DNA of 64,000 nt from Nesterenkonia alkaliphila (GCF_009758175.1 NZ_WRPM01000038.1:1-64000), one strand, 5' to 3'. Shown: positions 37,172-47,545, counted from the first letter of the stretch. Notes: generated by a model not told the origin, from the sequence alone. Numbers and translations: made by a program.

Positions 37172-38408
37172 AAACACCAGGTGCGGCTCGGCGGTGCAGT
37201 CCGAGGCGGAAGCTGAGTCCGGCGGCCGCTACGACGGCGGCCCCGAAGACCCAGCCGGAGAGCGCGAAAGCATGGGTGCCGGAGAGCAGCACGCCGATAG
37301 TGCAGCCCAGCCCGATCATGGCCCCCCAGCCCAGCAGCACCCCGCCCAGCAGAGCAGTGATCGAGTTGAAGGCGGTGGTCTTCTCCAACCGGACCCGGCG
37401 CCCCGGCAGGGCAGCGGCCAGTGAGGCCAGCACGATGCCGATGACCAGCCAGCCGTTGGTGGTGATGGTGTGCACCACCACTGCCACGCAGCCGGCCAGC
37501 CGCTCATCGAGGCCCGGCATGAAGTGCGGCAGCATACCGGCCTCGGTCATCCCGGTGCGGGTCAGCGAGGAGATCTGGCTGGTCACCCCCAGCGGAACAT
37601 CCTTGTAGTAGGCCAGAATGGCCAGCAGCCCCACGGCGGCACCGGTCATCAGTGCGGGCCAGCGCTTGAAGAACACCAGGCGGCGGACCTCGGTGGCGTC
37701 CACCACCCGGTCCCCGCGCCCCTGCACAGGTGGGTTCCAGCGCAGCAGCCACCATCCCAGGCCCACCAGCACCCCCAGCTGCACCAGCACTGCCATGGTG
37801 TAACCGTTGCCTGCGGGCAACCAGGGCACCGGGGCACCGATGATGAAGCTGGAGTACATAAAGTCCCAGCTGAGGAATCCGGCACCGAAGCCCAGGACGA
37901 CGCCGCCCAGGGCGGGCAGGGAGCGCAGATGCCCCTCGGGGAGCCGGTACAGGTGCCCGGCGATGCAGCCTCCGGAGATCACCATGCCCAGGCCGAAGGC
38001 CAGGCCGGCGATGACCAGGGCTATGGAGACCGGGGCGATATGGGCGTCGGATGGGGTGTTGTCACCAGTGGGGGTGGGGATCCGGGTGGAGAAGATCACC
38101 GCGTAGCCGATCATCCCTACTGCAATGGAGACAAGGATGGCGTACATCCCCCGGCTGTTCCTCTTCTCGAACAGATCGCGGAAGACGCAGAAGAAGCAGT
38201 ACCGGCCGCGCTCGAACAGGATGCCCAGCCCAGCTCCGACCAGCAGCATCAGAGCAGCATTGGAACCGCCCAGGCCCTCCCCGTCGGTTGCCGTCAGGAA
38301 CCAGGCGGTGCCCAGCAGCAGTGCGGCTACGGCCGCTGCGATCGAGGTGCGGAGGGTGTCACCCCGGGACCAGCCGAGTTCACGGTCGGCTTTCACTTCT
38401 ATAGTCAT
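37152..38408 (-). CDS. YeeE/YedE-family sulfur (thiosulfate) transporter
   Basis: A 418-residue membrane protein with about ten or more hydrophobic segments. Conserved cysteines lie in FERGRYCFFCVFRDLF, ISGGCIAGHLYRL and IGLGCTIGVLLSGTHAFALSG, the GxGCxxG motifs that relay thiosulfate in the YeeE family. It probably imports thiosulfate or a related sulfur species. The upstream gene on the same strand is an extracytoplasmic rhodanese, which fits a sulfur-uptake pair. The ATG is at 38408 with a GAGGAAGATATG leader. The 3' end is unusual in overlapping the groESL operator. Confidence 0.9.
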   Translation of the reverse strand: MTIEVKADRELGWSRGDTLRTSIAAAVAALLLGTAWFLTATDGEGLGGSNAALMLLVGAGLGILFERGRYCFFCVFRDLFEKRNSRGMYAILVSIAVGMIGYAVIFSTRIPTPTGDNTPSDAHIAPVSIALVIAGLAFGLGMVISGGCIAGHLYRLPEGHLRSLPALGGVVLGFGAGFLSWDFMYSSFIIGAPVPWLPAGNGYTMAVLVQLGVLVGLGWWLLRWNPPVQGRGDRVVDATEVRRLVFFKRWPALMTGAAVGLLAILAYYKDVPLGVTSQISSLTRTGMTEAGMLPHFMPGLDERLAGCVAVVVHTITTNGWLVIGIVLASLAAALPGRRVRLEKTTAFNSITALLGGVLLGWGAMIGLGCTIGVLLSGTHAFALSGWVFGAAVVAAAGLSFRLGLHRRAAPGVFSTLLD

Positions 38409-38431
38409 ATCTTCCTCGTATTGGACGCGCC

Positions 38432-38465
38432 GGAACCGGGCTGAGGATGACCTGAGCCCGGTTCC
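38432..38465 (-). terminator. Strong hairpin between sulfurtransferase and YeeE genes
   Basis: GGAACCGGGCTGAGG (38432-38446) and CCTGAGCCCGGTTCC (38451-38465) form a 15-base stem with one mismatch and a four-base ATGA loop. It lies in the 136-base gap of two leftward genes. It may be a partial terminator/attenuator or an mRNA-stability element; no U-tract follows on the transcribed strand. Confidence 0.55.
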
Positions 38466-38544
38466 GCTTTAGGTGTGAAGGCCGCGGCCGCTGCAGGCGG
38501 CCGAGAGCCGAGCGCGGTGGACGCGTCGGCAGGATCAGCACGGT

Positions 38545-39741
38545 TCAGTCTCCGGACTGGCCCCAGAGTCCGGCGCGCTGACCGGAGTTATTGGCCACCG
38601 GGACACCCACAGAGTTGCCCCATTCCGACCAGGAGCCGTCGTAGACCTTCACCTGCTCGCCCAGGATCTGGCTGAGTGCGTACCAGGTGTGCGAGGCGCG
38701 CTCACCGATCCGGCAGTAGGCGATGATCGGCTTGCTGAAATCGACTCCGGCCTCTTCGTAGATGGCGCGGATCTCCTCGGCGGGCAGGAACTCGCCCGTC
38801 TCGGGGTCCACGATCTGGGTCCAGGTGACGTTCACGGAGCCGGGGATGTGCCCCCAGATGGATGCGCCCTCGCCCTGGAAGATCTCCGGGTCCACGCCTA
38901 CCTCGCCGTTGTGCTCCTCGGCGGATCGGATGTCAACCAGATTCACATCAGCAGCGGCCTCACCACCTGCGGCGGCATTGACTTCGGCGATCTCCAGCAC
39001 CTCTGGCTGGAAGGCGCGGATGTCATGGTTCTGCGGCTTGGCCTCGAGGCTGCCCTCGGGCACGGAGGGTACTTCCTCAGTCAGTTCACGGCCGTCGTAG
39101 ATCTCCCATTTGTGCAGGCCGCCGTCGAGCAGCTTCACGTCCTGAACCCCGTAGAGGTTGAAGACCCAGGCGGCATAGGCAGCGAACCAGTTGTTGTTGT
39201 CCCCATAGAGCACCACGGTGGTGTCGTCGTTGATTCCCAGGGACTGGGCGAGTTCGGTGAACTCCTCGGCGGAGATGAACTCGCGGGTGTTCGGCTGGGT
39301 GAACGCTGAAGACCATTCCACGTACTGCGCCTGCGGGATATGCGCCTCGGAGTAGGGGGTCAGCTCCGAGGTGGGCAGGTCCTCGGAGACGTCCAGGAGC
39401 ACGATGCCCTGCTCGTAGAGGTCACCCTCATCCAGGCGTTCGGCCAGCCAGTCAGTGTCCACCAGAGGCTCGTCAGTGTGAACCTCCTCGTAGCCGCGGT
39501 TCTCGCCGGGGATGTCCACGGCAGTCACGGTAGCGGCAGCTTCGCCGGCAGTGGCGCCCTCACCCTGGGCCGTGGGGCCGCCGCCGGTCACCTCCGAGCC
39601 GCCGGTGGAGTTGGCCACGGCAAAGCCTGCCGTGCCGGCCAGGGCGGCCACGGCCACTATAGCGATGCCGGTCTTCAACCCAGAGGTGGATTTGGCCGGG
39701 GTCTGGGTGCCCTCAGCCGGAGTGCTGTCTTCGCTGCTCAT
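38545..39741 (-). CDS. Membrane-anchored/secreted thiosulfate sulfurtransferase (tandem rhodanese)
   Basis: A 398-residue protein: a short polar N-terminus, one hydrophobic segment TGIAIVAVAALAGTAGFAVA (about 23-42) that is a signal anchor, an acidic linker, then two rhodanese domains. The catalytic cysteine is in the C-terminal domain, AYCRIGERASHTWYAL (CRxGxRxS), as in TST/SseA proteins, and the N-terminal domain lacks the cysteine. It should transfer sulfane sulfur, for example from thiosulfate, at the outer face. The ATG at 39741 (MSSEDS) with an AAAGG just upstream is preferred to 39780. The downstream YeeE transporter gene suggests joint thiosulfate handling. Confidence 0.88.
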   Translation of the reverse strand: MSSEDSTPAEGTQTPAKSTSGLKTGIAIVAVAALAGTAGFAVANSTGGSEVTGGGPTAQGEGATAGEAAATVTAVDIPGENRGYEEVHTDEPLVDTDWLAERLDEGDLYEQGIVLLDVSEDLPTSELTPYSEAHIPQAQYVEWSSAFTQPNTREFISAEEFTELAQSLGINDDTTVVLYGDNNNWFAAYAAWVFNLYGVQDVKLLDGGLHKWEIYDGRELTEEVPSVPEGSLEAKPQNHDIRAFQPEVLEIAEVNAAAGGEAAADVNLVDIRSAEEHNGEVGVDPEIFQGEGASIWGHIPGSVNVTWTQIVDPETGEFLPAEEIRAIYEEAGVDFSKPIIAYCRIGERASHTWYALSQILGEQVKVYDGSWSEWGNSVGVPVANNSGQRAGLWGQSGD

Positions 39742-39922
39742 CAGGTACGCCTTTCGCAATCGGTGCAGTGCACTCACCACTATGCGCCAATATCTTCAAT
39801 CCCCGCCGAGATAAGTTCACACAAGGTCATACTCCGGTGCGCTCCTGCGGAACCAGCACGGGAATTGTGCCCCCCAGTAGACTTGTTGACGATTGTCTGA
39901 CCCGTCACCGCAACTGTTCTGA

Positions 39923-41455
<1,533 letters not shown>

Positions 41456-41465
41456 GGAGCCCCAC

Positions 41466-42599
41466 ATGACTGAGATCCAGATCGGACTCGCTAAGACCGG
41501 ACGCCGCGCCTGGGCATTGGACGATGTCAACATCACACCCTCCCGGCGTACCCGCAGCCCGCAGGACGTCTCCCTGGACTGGCAGATCGATGCCTATACC
41601 TTCTCCATGCCGGTGCTCGGTGCACCAATGGACTCGGTGATGTCCCCGGAGACTGCGATCGCTCTGGGCAGACTCGGTGGTTTGGGTGTGCTCAACCTGG
41701 AGGGCCTCTGGACCCGGTACGAGAACCCGGAGCCGGTCTTCGAGGAGATCGCCCACCTGGAGAGCCAGGAGATCTCGCCGACCAACACCCGCCGGATGCA
41801 GCAGCTCTACGCCGAGCCGATCAAGGCTGAGCTGATCACCCAGCGGCTGGCTGAGATCCGGGAGGCCGGGGTGGTGGTCTCCGGATCGCTGACTCCGCAG
41901 AACACCCAGGAGTTCTACCAGACAGTGCTCGACGCCGGGGTGGACATGTTTGTCATTCGCGGCACCACAGTCTCCGCTGAGCATGTTTCAGAAACAGTGG
42001 ACCCACTGAACCTCAAGGAGTTCATCTACGAACTCGATGTGCCGGTGATAGTCGGCGGGGCTGCCGGCTACACCCCCGCGCTGCATCTGATGCGCACCGG
42101 TGCCGCCGGCGTGCTGGTCGGCTTCGGCGGAGGCAGCGCAACCACTACGCATCGGGCACTGGGCATTCGGGTGCCGATGGCCACTGCGATCAGTGATATC
42201 GCTGCCGCCCGGCGCGACTATCTGGATGAGTCCGGCGGACGCTATGTCCATGTGATCGCCGACGGCGGACTGGGCTCCTCAGGCGATATCGTCAAGGCCC
42301 TGGCCATGGGGGCCGACGCCGTGATGCTCGGCGCCACCTTGGCCCGGGCTGAGGAAGCACCGGGTCAGGGATGGCACTGGGGCCTGGAGGCGGTGCACCC
42401 GAACTTCCCACGAGGCCACCGTACCCGGGTGGGCACTGTGGCCTCGCTGGAAGAGGTGCTGCTGGGGCCGGGCCACCACACTGATGGCTCCTCCAACCTG
42501 ATGGGCGGCCTCCGGCATGCGATGGCCTCCTGTGGCTATGTGGACCTGAAGTCATTCCAGCGGGTGGACGCCACCGTCTCACCGAGCTCCAAGCATTAA
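41466..42599 (+). CDS. guaB3: GuaB3-family IMP dehydrogenase-related protein
   Basis: A 377-residue GuaB3 protein, an actinobacterial paralogue of GuaB without CBS domains. It shows the (beta/alpha)8 fold with MPVLGAPMDSVMSPETAIALG and GGAAGYTPALHLMRTGAAGVLVGFGG. At the place of the catalytic Cys loop it reads FVIRGTTVSAEHVS, so the cysteine of GuaB is not conserved there. The distal HRALGIRVPMATAISD block is typical. Whether such proteins are catalytic or regulatory has been debated. It is cotranscribed with guaB. Confidence 0.9.
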   Translation: MTEIQIGLAKTGRRAWALDDVNITPSRRTRSPQDVSLDWQIDAYTFSMPVLGAPMDSVMSPETAIALGRLGGLGVLNLEGLWTRYENPEPVFEEIAHLESQEISPTNTRRMQQLYAEPIKAELITQRLAEIREAGVVVSGSLTPQNTQEFYQTVLDAGVDMFVIRGTTVSAEHVSETVDPLNLKEFIYELDVPVIVGGAAGYTPALHLMRTGAAGVLVGFGGGSATTTHRALGIRVPMATAISDIAAARRDYLDESGGRYVHVIADGGLGSSGDIVKALAMGADAVMLGATLARAEEAPGQGWHWGLEAVHPNFPRGHRTRVGTVASLEEVLLGPGHHTDGSSNLMGGLRHAMASCGYVDLKSFQRVDATVSPSSKH

Positions 42600-42603
42600 A
42601 CGA

Positions 42604-42637
42604 CTGAGGCCGAACCCCCGTGAGGGTCCGGCCTCAG
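42604..42637. terminator. Bidirectional terminator between guaB3 and the 5'-nucleotidase gene
   Basis: CTGAGGCCG (42604-42612) and CGGCCTCAG (42629-42637) form a perfect 9-base stem, extended by an inner ACCC/GGGT-type pairing. It lies between two convergent genes five bases after the guaB3 stop. Confidence 0.8.
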
Positions 42638-42656
42638 CAGCCCTTAGCGTTCAGAG

Positions 42657-45203
42657 TCAGCTGATGCTGGAGGCCTGACGGCGGCGGATCATCAGCAGCA
42701 ACACGCCGAGCACCAGCAGCGCCAGTGCGATCGCGGCCACAGCGGTGAGGGTCGCACCGGTCTGCGCCAGTGCGCTCTTCTCATCGGTGTCGCCGGCCGG
42801 CTCGGCAGAGGGGTCCTCCTCCTCAGCAGGGGCCTCTTCGTCCTCCTCCACAGGGGCGGGGTCCTCATCGGCCGGGTCCTCCTCATCGGGCTCCTCAGCC
42901 ACGGCCGAGTCCACGGTGACCATCAGAGTCAGTTCCAGACCGGTCTGCGGCTCCGTGATGGTCAGTGGGACCTCAGCCTCGTCGCCTGCCCAGGCTCCGG
43001 CGCTGAAGCCGGGGGAGAAGCTGCCCGCCGAAGTCACCAGGGCGGGAACCTCCACCCGGACCTCGGCAGTGCCGCGAAGATCGTTGTCCTCGCAGATCTC
43101 CGGCCAGGAGGTATCTACCTGCGCTGTACCCACTGAGACATCACCCAAGGTGATCTCCAGAGCCTCCGGCTCCGGCAGGCCCGGGGTGTTCCAGGACAGG
43201 CCGGCCAGGTCCACGGCGATCTCCTCGCCGGGGGAGTAGACAGCCTCTGGATCAGAGACCCAGGTCAGCGCCAAGGACCGCTTAGCAAGATTCGGTCCGA
43301 TCTCCAGCTGACCCTCACGGCCCTGCTGGAAGAAGGCGATGAACCCATCCATGTCCACCTGCCCGGTAGTTCCGCGGTTGCCCGCTGCGAAGGGGGTGAA
43401 GCCATCGCCACCCTCGGCCAGGAAGGAGTTGGCGGCCAGCAGGTAGGTGGCGTCGAGGTCCAGCTCCTCCCCGTTGAGCCACATGCCGGTGATCCGGTCG
43501 CCGTAGTCACGGGTCGGGTCGTAGGTGTAGGTGAATTCACTGGAGGTGCCCAGCATCAGGTCGCGGCCCTCACGCCACTGCAGCTCCAGCACCGCCTTGA
43601 TCCCGTGGCCGTCGATCTCCACGGAGTTGATCAGGTTGCCGAAGGGCTGGATGGTGGCCAGGTCACGGAAGGTGACCTCGCCGCCGGCGCCCTCAGTTCC
43701 CGGGGGCAGGTCAGCGCGTACACCGCCGGGATTCATCACAGCGAAGTCGACGTCATTGGCGGACTGGCGTGCAGCCCAGGCTTGGGCGTCAGCGATCACA
43801 TCGGACATGGTGGAGCGGGCCGAGCGGTTCTCGCTGCCGTCCTGGTTCTGGGCGCGGGCGAAGCCGGGGTCGGCCTGGCCGATCACCTGGTTGCCGACCT
43901 CCTCGGCGGTTTCCACAGCATCGGCTACCAGGGCTGCTACATCGGGACGGTCGCCCGAGTTGCAGTAGACCGGGTTCCAGCCCTCGTCGAATTCGCTCAT
44001 CAGCGGCAGGTTCTCGTAGCTGGAGTCCACCACCTCGCGGGTCTCCAGGTCGAACTGGATGGTGTACTGGCCGATATTGCGGATGTACTCGCCGGTTTGG
44101 GTGACCCAGGTGCCGGCCTCGGTGCGCTGGGCGTAGGTCTGGTGGGTGTGCCCGGAGACGATGGCGAAGATGTCCTCGTGCGCGTTCTCCGTCAGCTCTG
44201 CGAAGCCGGGCTGGCCGAGACCTTCGTGGACCAGGACCATGGTGAGGTCGGCGTCCTCGTTCTCCGCGATATGCTCTGCCCAGTAGTTCGCGGTGGCCGA
44301 CAGGTCGGTCCACTCGATGCCCTCGACACCGCCGGGGGAGACCAGGTTCGGCATGTTCATAGTGTTCAGGCCGATGAACGCGATGCTGGCCCCGCCCACC
44401 TCATGAATCTCGTAGGGGTCCAGGATCGGCTCCCCGGTGTTCTCATCGACCACATTGGCGCCCAGCCAGGTGAACTCGCTCAGCGGCATGAACCGGTCAC
44501 GGAAGTCCGCCCAGCCGGTGTCGAACTCGTGATTGCCCACAGTGCTGACATCCATGCCCCAGAGGTTCAAGGACTCGATAGCCACTTCGTCGTTGGTGGC
44601 CCAGGAGGTGAAAGTGGAGGCACCGATATGGTCGCCTGCGCCCACCAGCAGGGTATTGGGGTTCTCACCGCGGAAGTGGTCCACAGTGCAGGCGAAGATT
44701 TCAGCCCCAGCGATGTTCCCATCGCGCTCCACGCGGCCATGAAAGTCGTTGGTGGTCAGAATCTGGAGATCGACGACGGCGCCTGCCTCCTCTGTGCCCT
44801 CATCTTCCCCATCAGCGAAGAGCTCAGCTGTCTCCTCGGTCTGCTCATCTGATTCATCCTCGGAGGAGACAGCCTCATCCGGGTCCTCATCCTGCTCGGA
44901 TGCGCCCAGAGTGCCCTCATCTTCTTGCTGGCCGTCATCCTCGGATGCCTCGGATGCTTCCTGGCCCGCCTCGGGGTCTTCGCCCTCGGGGTCTGTTTCG
45001 GCGGCGCTGTCCTGGTCCAGGGAGGTGGTGCTCTGAGTCTCGGTGTTGGAATCCTCAGTGCTGGAATCGGCCTGGTTCTCCAGGGACTCCTCGGTGGTGG
45101 CGGAGGCTGCGGCGGTGCCGGTCAGCAGTACGGCAGTCAGTCCCACAGCGGTGAGCCGGCGGCTCCAGCGCGTGGGCTCGTCGGCATAAGGCGATTGGGT
45201 CAT
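42657..45203 (-). CDS. Cell-wall-anchored bifunctional metallophosphatase/5'-nucleotidase
   Basis: An 848-residue secreted enzyme. A signal peptide (about 1-33) is followed by a very acidic, Ser/Glu/Asp-rich linker to about residue 147. The metallophosphatase domain shows LQILTTNDFHGR, VGAGDHIG, TVGNHEFDTGW and VSGHTHQ (metal ligands). The 5'-nucleotidase C-terminal domain has AVMNPGGVRADL and an FTYTYDPTRDYGDRI region. A later domain of beta-sandwich character, a Pro/Glu/Asp-rich spacer, LAQTG (about residue 812), a hydrophobic stretch and a basic end complete a class E-like sortase signal. It likely releases nucleosides and phosphate from external nucleotides. The ATG is at 45203. Confidence 0.92.
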   Translation of the reverse strand: MTQSPYADEPTRWSRRLTAVGLTAVLLTGTAAASATTEESLENQADSSTEDSNTETQSTTSLDQDSAAETDPEGEDPEAGQEASEASEDDGQQEDEGTLGASEQDEDPDEAVSSEDESDEQTEETAELFADGEDEGTEEAGAVVDLQILTTNDFHGRVERDGNIAGAEIFACTVDHFRGENPNTLLVGAGDHIGASTFTSWATNDEVAIESLNLWGMDVSTVGNHEFDTGWADFRDRFMPLSEFTWLGANVVDENTGEPILDPYEIHEVGGASIAFIGLNTMNMPNLVSPGGVEGIEWTDLSATANYWAEHIAENEDADLTMVLVHEGLGQPGFAELTENAHEDIFAIVSGHTHQTYAQRTEAGTWVTQTGEYIRNIGQYTIQFDLETREVVDSSYENLPLMSEFDEGWNPVYCNSGDRPDVAALVADAVETAEEVGNQVIGQADPGFARAQNQDGSENRSARSTMSDVIADAQAWAARQSANDVDFAVMNPGGVRADLPPGTEGAGGEVTFRDLATIQPFGNLINSVEIDGHGIKAVLELQWREGRDLMLGTSSEFTYTYDPTRDYGDRITGMWLNGEELDLDATYLLAANSFLAEGGDGFTPFAAGNRGTTGQVDMDGFIAFFQQGREGQLEIGPNLAKRSLALTWVSDPEAVYSPGEEIAVDLAGLSWNTPGLPEPEALEITLGDVSVGTAQVDTSWPEICEDNDLRGTAEVRVEVPALVTSAGSFSPGFSAGAWAGDEAEVPLTITEPQTGLELTLMVTVDSAVAEEPDEEDPADEDPAPVEEDEEAPAEEEDPSAEPAGDTDEKSALAQTGATLTAVAAIALALLVLGVLLLMIRRRQASSIS

Positions 45204-45332
45204 TGAAAGTCCTCGTCATCAGTGCGGATCGGAGCAGCGCAACCATAATCGGCGCGCTGCTCCGATCTGACCAATCGTGGATGAACGCTGCGGAACGTTC
45301 AGAGGAACATTTCCCCGCTCTTTGGTGACAAG

Positions 45333-45353
45333 GCCCACAGCTGTCCAGTGGGC
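45333..45353 (-). terminator. Weak terminator hairpin downstream of the surface protein gene
   Basis: GCCCAC (45333-45338; one extra G:C pairing possible) and GTGGGC (45348-45353) form a short stem below the 3' end of the leftward gene ending at 45375. A CTTT run lies further on. Marginal support. Confidence 0.35.
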
Positions 45354-45374
45354 GCTGCTGGCGGCGAGTCAGCC

Positions 45375-46574
45375 TCAGGAGCTTCTCCGACGATTGCCGA
45401 TGAGGTAGGCAATCCCGGCGGCGATCAGGGCCCCGCCGGCGATCGCCAGCACCACCACCCAGACATTGACCCCGTTGTCCCCAGAGGTCTGTTCGGTCTG
45501 CGCCGGATCAGTCTCATCTGTGCCCTCCGGCTGCTGGTCCTCGGTGGGCTCTTCAGTGGGTGCTTCCGTAGTCTCGTCCTCCGGCTGCTCGGCCTGCTCG
45601 TCCTCCTCGGCACCTTCCTCTTCGGGCCCGGGCACGGAGTCCGGCACTGGCCAAATGCTGCGGTCGGCGTAACCGTCCGCGGAGTCATGGACCCCCGGCA
45701 GGCCCGCGTCCAAGGACTCGCCCTCCAGAGTGATGCCGAAGGGAGCCCAGCCCAGCACCTCGCTCCCGGAAACGTAGATCAGGCCGTAGATCCCGGTGTA
45801 GTCCACCTCTTCGCTGCTGATCTGGGTGGCCCACTGGATGGTCTCCTCGGTGGAGTCGGTCACCCGAGCCGGTAAGAACACCGCCTCTTCACCGCCGGGG
45901 GGTAGCAGCCAGAGATCGGCGTAGGTATCGGCCTGAACATCTACCGTGATCTCCTCGTCCAACGGCAGAATCGCCTCATTCTGATGGATGCTCACCAGCC
46001 CGTAGGTCTCCTCAGTGAGCACCTCCAGAGTGGGCGGGGTGCTGCTGGGGCTGGTGCGGTCCTGGGGGTCGGGCACGGGCCAAGTTTGCTGGAGACTATC
46101 ATCGTCGAAGCTGTGATCATCGCCTTCGAGCAGCACTGGATAGACCTGCCAGGTCACCAGATCTCCGCTGTCCCCATCCACAGCGGCGAACGCGTACCAG
46201 TCGGAGCCGGCGATCTCCGAGCTGGGCAGCTCGACCTCGATGAGCTCCACCGCCGCCTCAGGGTAGGTGGGTGAGCCTGGGTTCTGGTAGCTGCTGGACT
46301 CGGTAGCCCCAGAACCGATCAGGATTTCATCGCCCTGCGGGGAGAGTGCCCAGATTTCTAACGACTCTGGGATATCGAAGTCCTCGGAGAGCAGCATCAG
46401 CTCAAAAGCGGAGTCCAGGGGGAATGTTCCCACCCCCTCGCCCAGGGAGAGACCACCGTAGTTCTCCTCCGAGAGGGCTCCGTGCTCCGGTGCCTCGGCA
46501 TATGCTGCGGCCGGGCTCATCAGGGTCAGTGCCCCAGCCGCAACCAGTGCCGGGAGACGTCGATTATGTGTCAT
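45375..46574 (-). CDS. Acidic secreted protein with duplicated domain and C-terminal membrane anchor
   Basis: A 399-residue protein of unrecognised family. A signal peptide (about 1-26, ending AAAYA) leads into two similar ~130-residue units. Each begins LSEENYGGLSL/LTEETYGLVSI, has a LEIWALSPQGDE/LWLLPPGGEE strand and ends with a QQTWPVPD/RSIWPVPD turn. A Glu/Pro/Thr-rich stalk (about 320-365) and a transmembrane helix VWVVVLAIAGGALIAAGIAY with RRRSS end the protein. No LPxTG-like motif is evident, so it is probably a membrane-anchored surface protein. It is flanked by two LAxTG surface proteins on the same strand. Function unknown; the repeats suggest binding or adhesion. Confidence 0.72.
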   Translation of the reverse strand: MTHNRRLPALVAAGALTLMSPAAAYAEAPEHGALSEENYGGLSLGEGVGTFPLDSAFELMLLSEDFDIPESLEIWALSPQGDEILIGSGATESSSYQNPGSPTYPEAAVELIEVELPSSEIAGSDWYAFAAVDGDSGDLVTWQVYPVLLEGDDHSFDDDSLQQTWPVPDPQDRTSPSSTPPTLEVLTEETYGLVSIHQNEAILPLDEEITVDVQADTYADLWLLPPGGEEAVFLPARVTDSTEETIQWATQISSEEVDYTGIYGLIYVSGSEVLGWAPFGITLEGESLDAGLPGVHDSADGYADRSIWPVPDSVPGPEEEGAEEDEQAEQPEDETTEAPTEEPTEDQQPEGTDETDPAQTEQTSGDNGVNVWVVVLAIAGGALIAAGIAYLIGNRRRSS

Positions 46575-46603
46575 AGCAAGTTGGTCCTCTCCTGGCGCGT
46601 GGC

Positions 46604-47545
46604 TTAGACGCTGGGGCTATTATCCCGGCTGCGCAGGGCGAAGAAAATGCCCAGCGTCAGCAGCCCGGCTGCCACCAGGCCCAGGGTGAGAACCCCGAAT
46701 CCCGTGTCTGCCAGGCGCTCGTTGCTGCTCGCGGGCTCGGATTCGGGGGTTTCGCTGGGCAGTGCAGACGGTGATGCAGACTCGCTGGGCTGATCCGTGG
46801 GGGCAGAAGGCTCCTGAGGCTCCTGGCTCTGTGAAGGTTCCTCAGCAGAGCTCTCGCAGAGGTGACCGTGGTCGGGATCGGCACAGAAGATGTTCAACAA
46901 GTCCTCGCCCTCCCCGGCCTCGGCCAGAGCAGTGAGGCTCGCGTGAAGCTCCTTGGGGCTGCGGGTCTTCTGATCACCCTGGTACTCCAGGATCTCGGAG
47001 AGGTCCTCCTGGCCCAGCTGCAAGCTCTGCCAGCCCGCCGCCTCACCACCGCTGGTGTAGGCGACCAACCAGTACTGACCGGGGTTGAAAGACTCATCGA
47101 CCCGAACCTGAGCCACATGGTTCACTGCCACATTCTCCTGGTGGATATTGATGGTGTAGTGCTCCTCCACCGCGTCGGTTCCCAGATCGATGATCCCGCT
47201 CTCGGTCTCCTCCTGCGGCAGTAGGTAGAAATCCAGTTCCTCGCCGAGGAGACCCTCTGCGTGCACCAGGGACTCCACACCACGCGCCGCGGGCCCACCT
47301 TCGATGGAGATGTAGATGAGGTACTCCTGTTCGGCGGTGAAGTCCTCGAAGCTGATTTCCGCCTCATCCAGGGTGCCCTCGGTGCCGAAGTCCCGGTGCG
47401 GCTGGTCCGCACCTGCTGCGGAGACGGCTGCGGGGGCGGCAAGGACCAGTCCGGCCGCGATGGTCAGTGCGCTCAGCGTGCGCACCGGAGTGCGGCGCAG
47501 CGCAGGATAGGGGGATGTGGTGGGGGTTGGGGCTGTGCCGTTCAT
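46604..47545 (-). CDS. Sortase-anchored (LADTG) acidic surface protein
   Basis: A 313-residue protein with an N-terminal signal peptide (about 17-43), a ~170-residue acidic domain, a Ser/Pro/Glu-rich stalk and the C-terminal sorting signal RLADTGFGVLTLGLVAAGLL with a positive tail, so it should be wall-anchored. The domain carries a strand pattern (SFEDFTAEQEYLIYISIEGG; then QYWLVAYTSGGEAAGWQSLQL) that resembles each unit of the neighbouring 45375 protein. A pair of cysteines occurs near the end (IFCADPDHGHLCES). The family is not recognised. It is likely the first gene of the surface-protein cluster, with an A+T-rich region upstream. Confidence 0.72.
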   Translation of the reverse strand: MNGTAPTPTTSPYPALRRTPVRTLSALTIAAGLVLAAPAAVSAAGADQPHRDFGTEGTLDEAEISFEDFTAEQEYLIYISIEGGPAARGVESLVHAEGLLGEELDFYLLPQEETESGIIDLGTDAVEEHYTINIHQENVAVNHVAQVRVDESFNPGQYWLVAYTSGGEAAGWQSLQLGQEDLSEILEYQGDQKTRSPKELHASLTALAEAGEGEDLLNIFCADPDHGHLCESSAEEPSQSQEPQEPSAPTDQPSESASPSALPSETPESEPASSNERLADTGFGVLTLGLVAAGLLTLGIFFALRSRDNSPSV

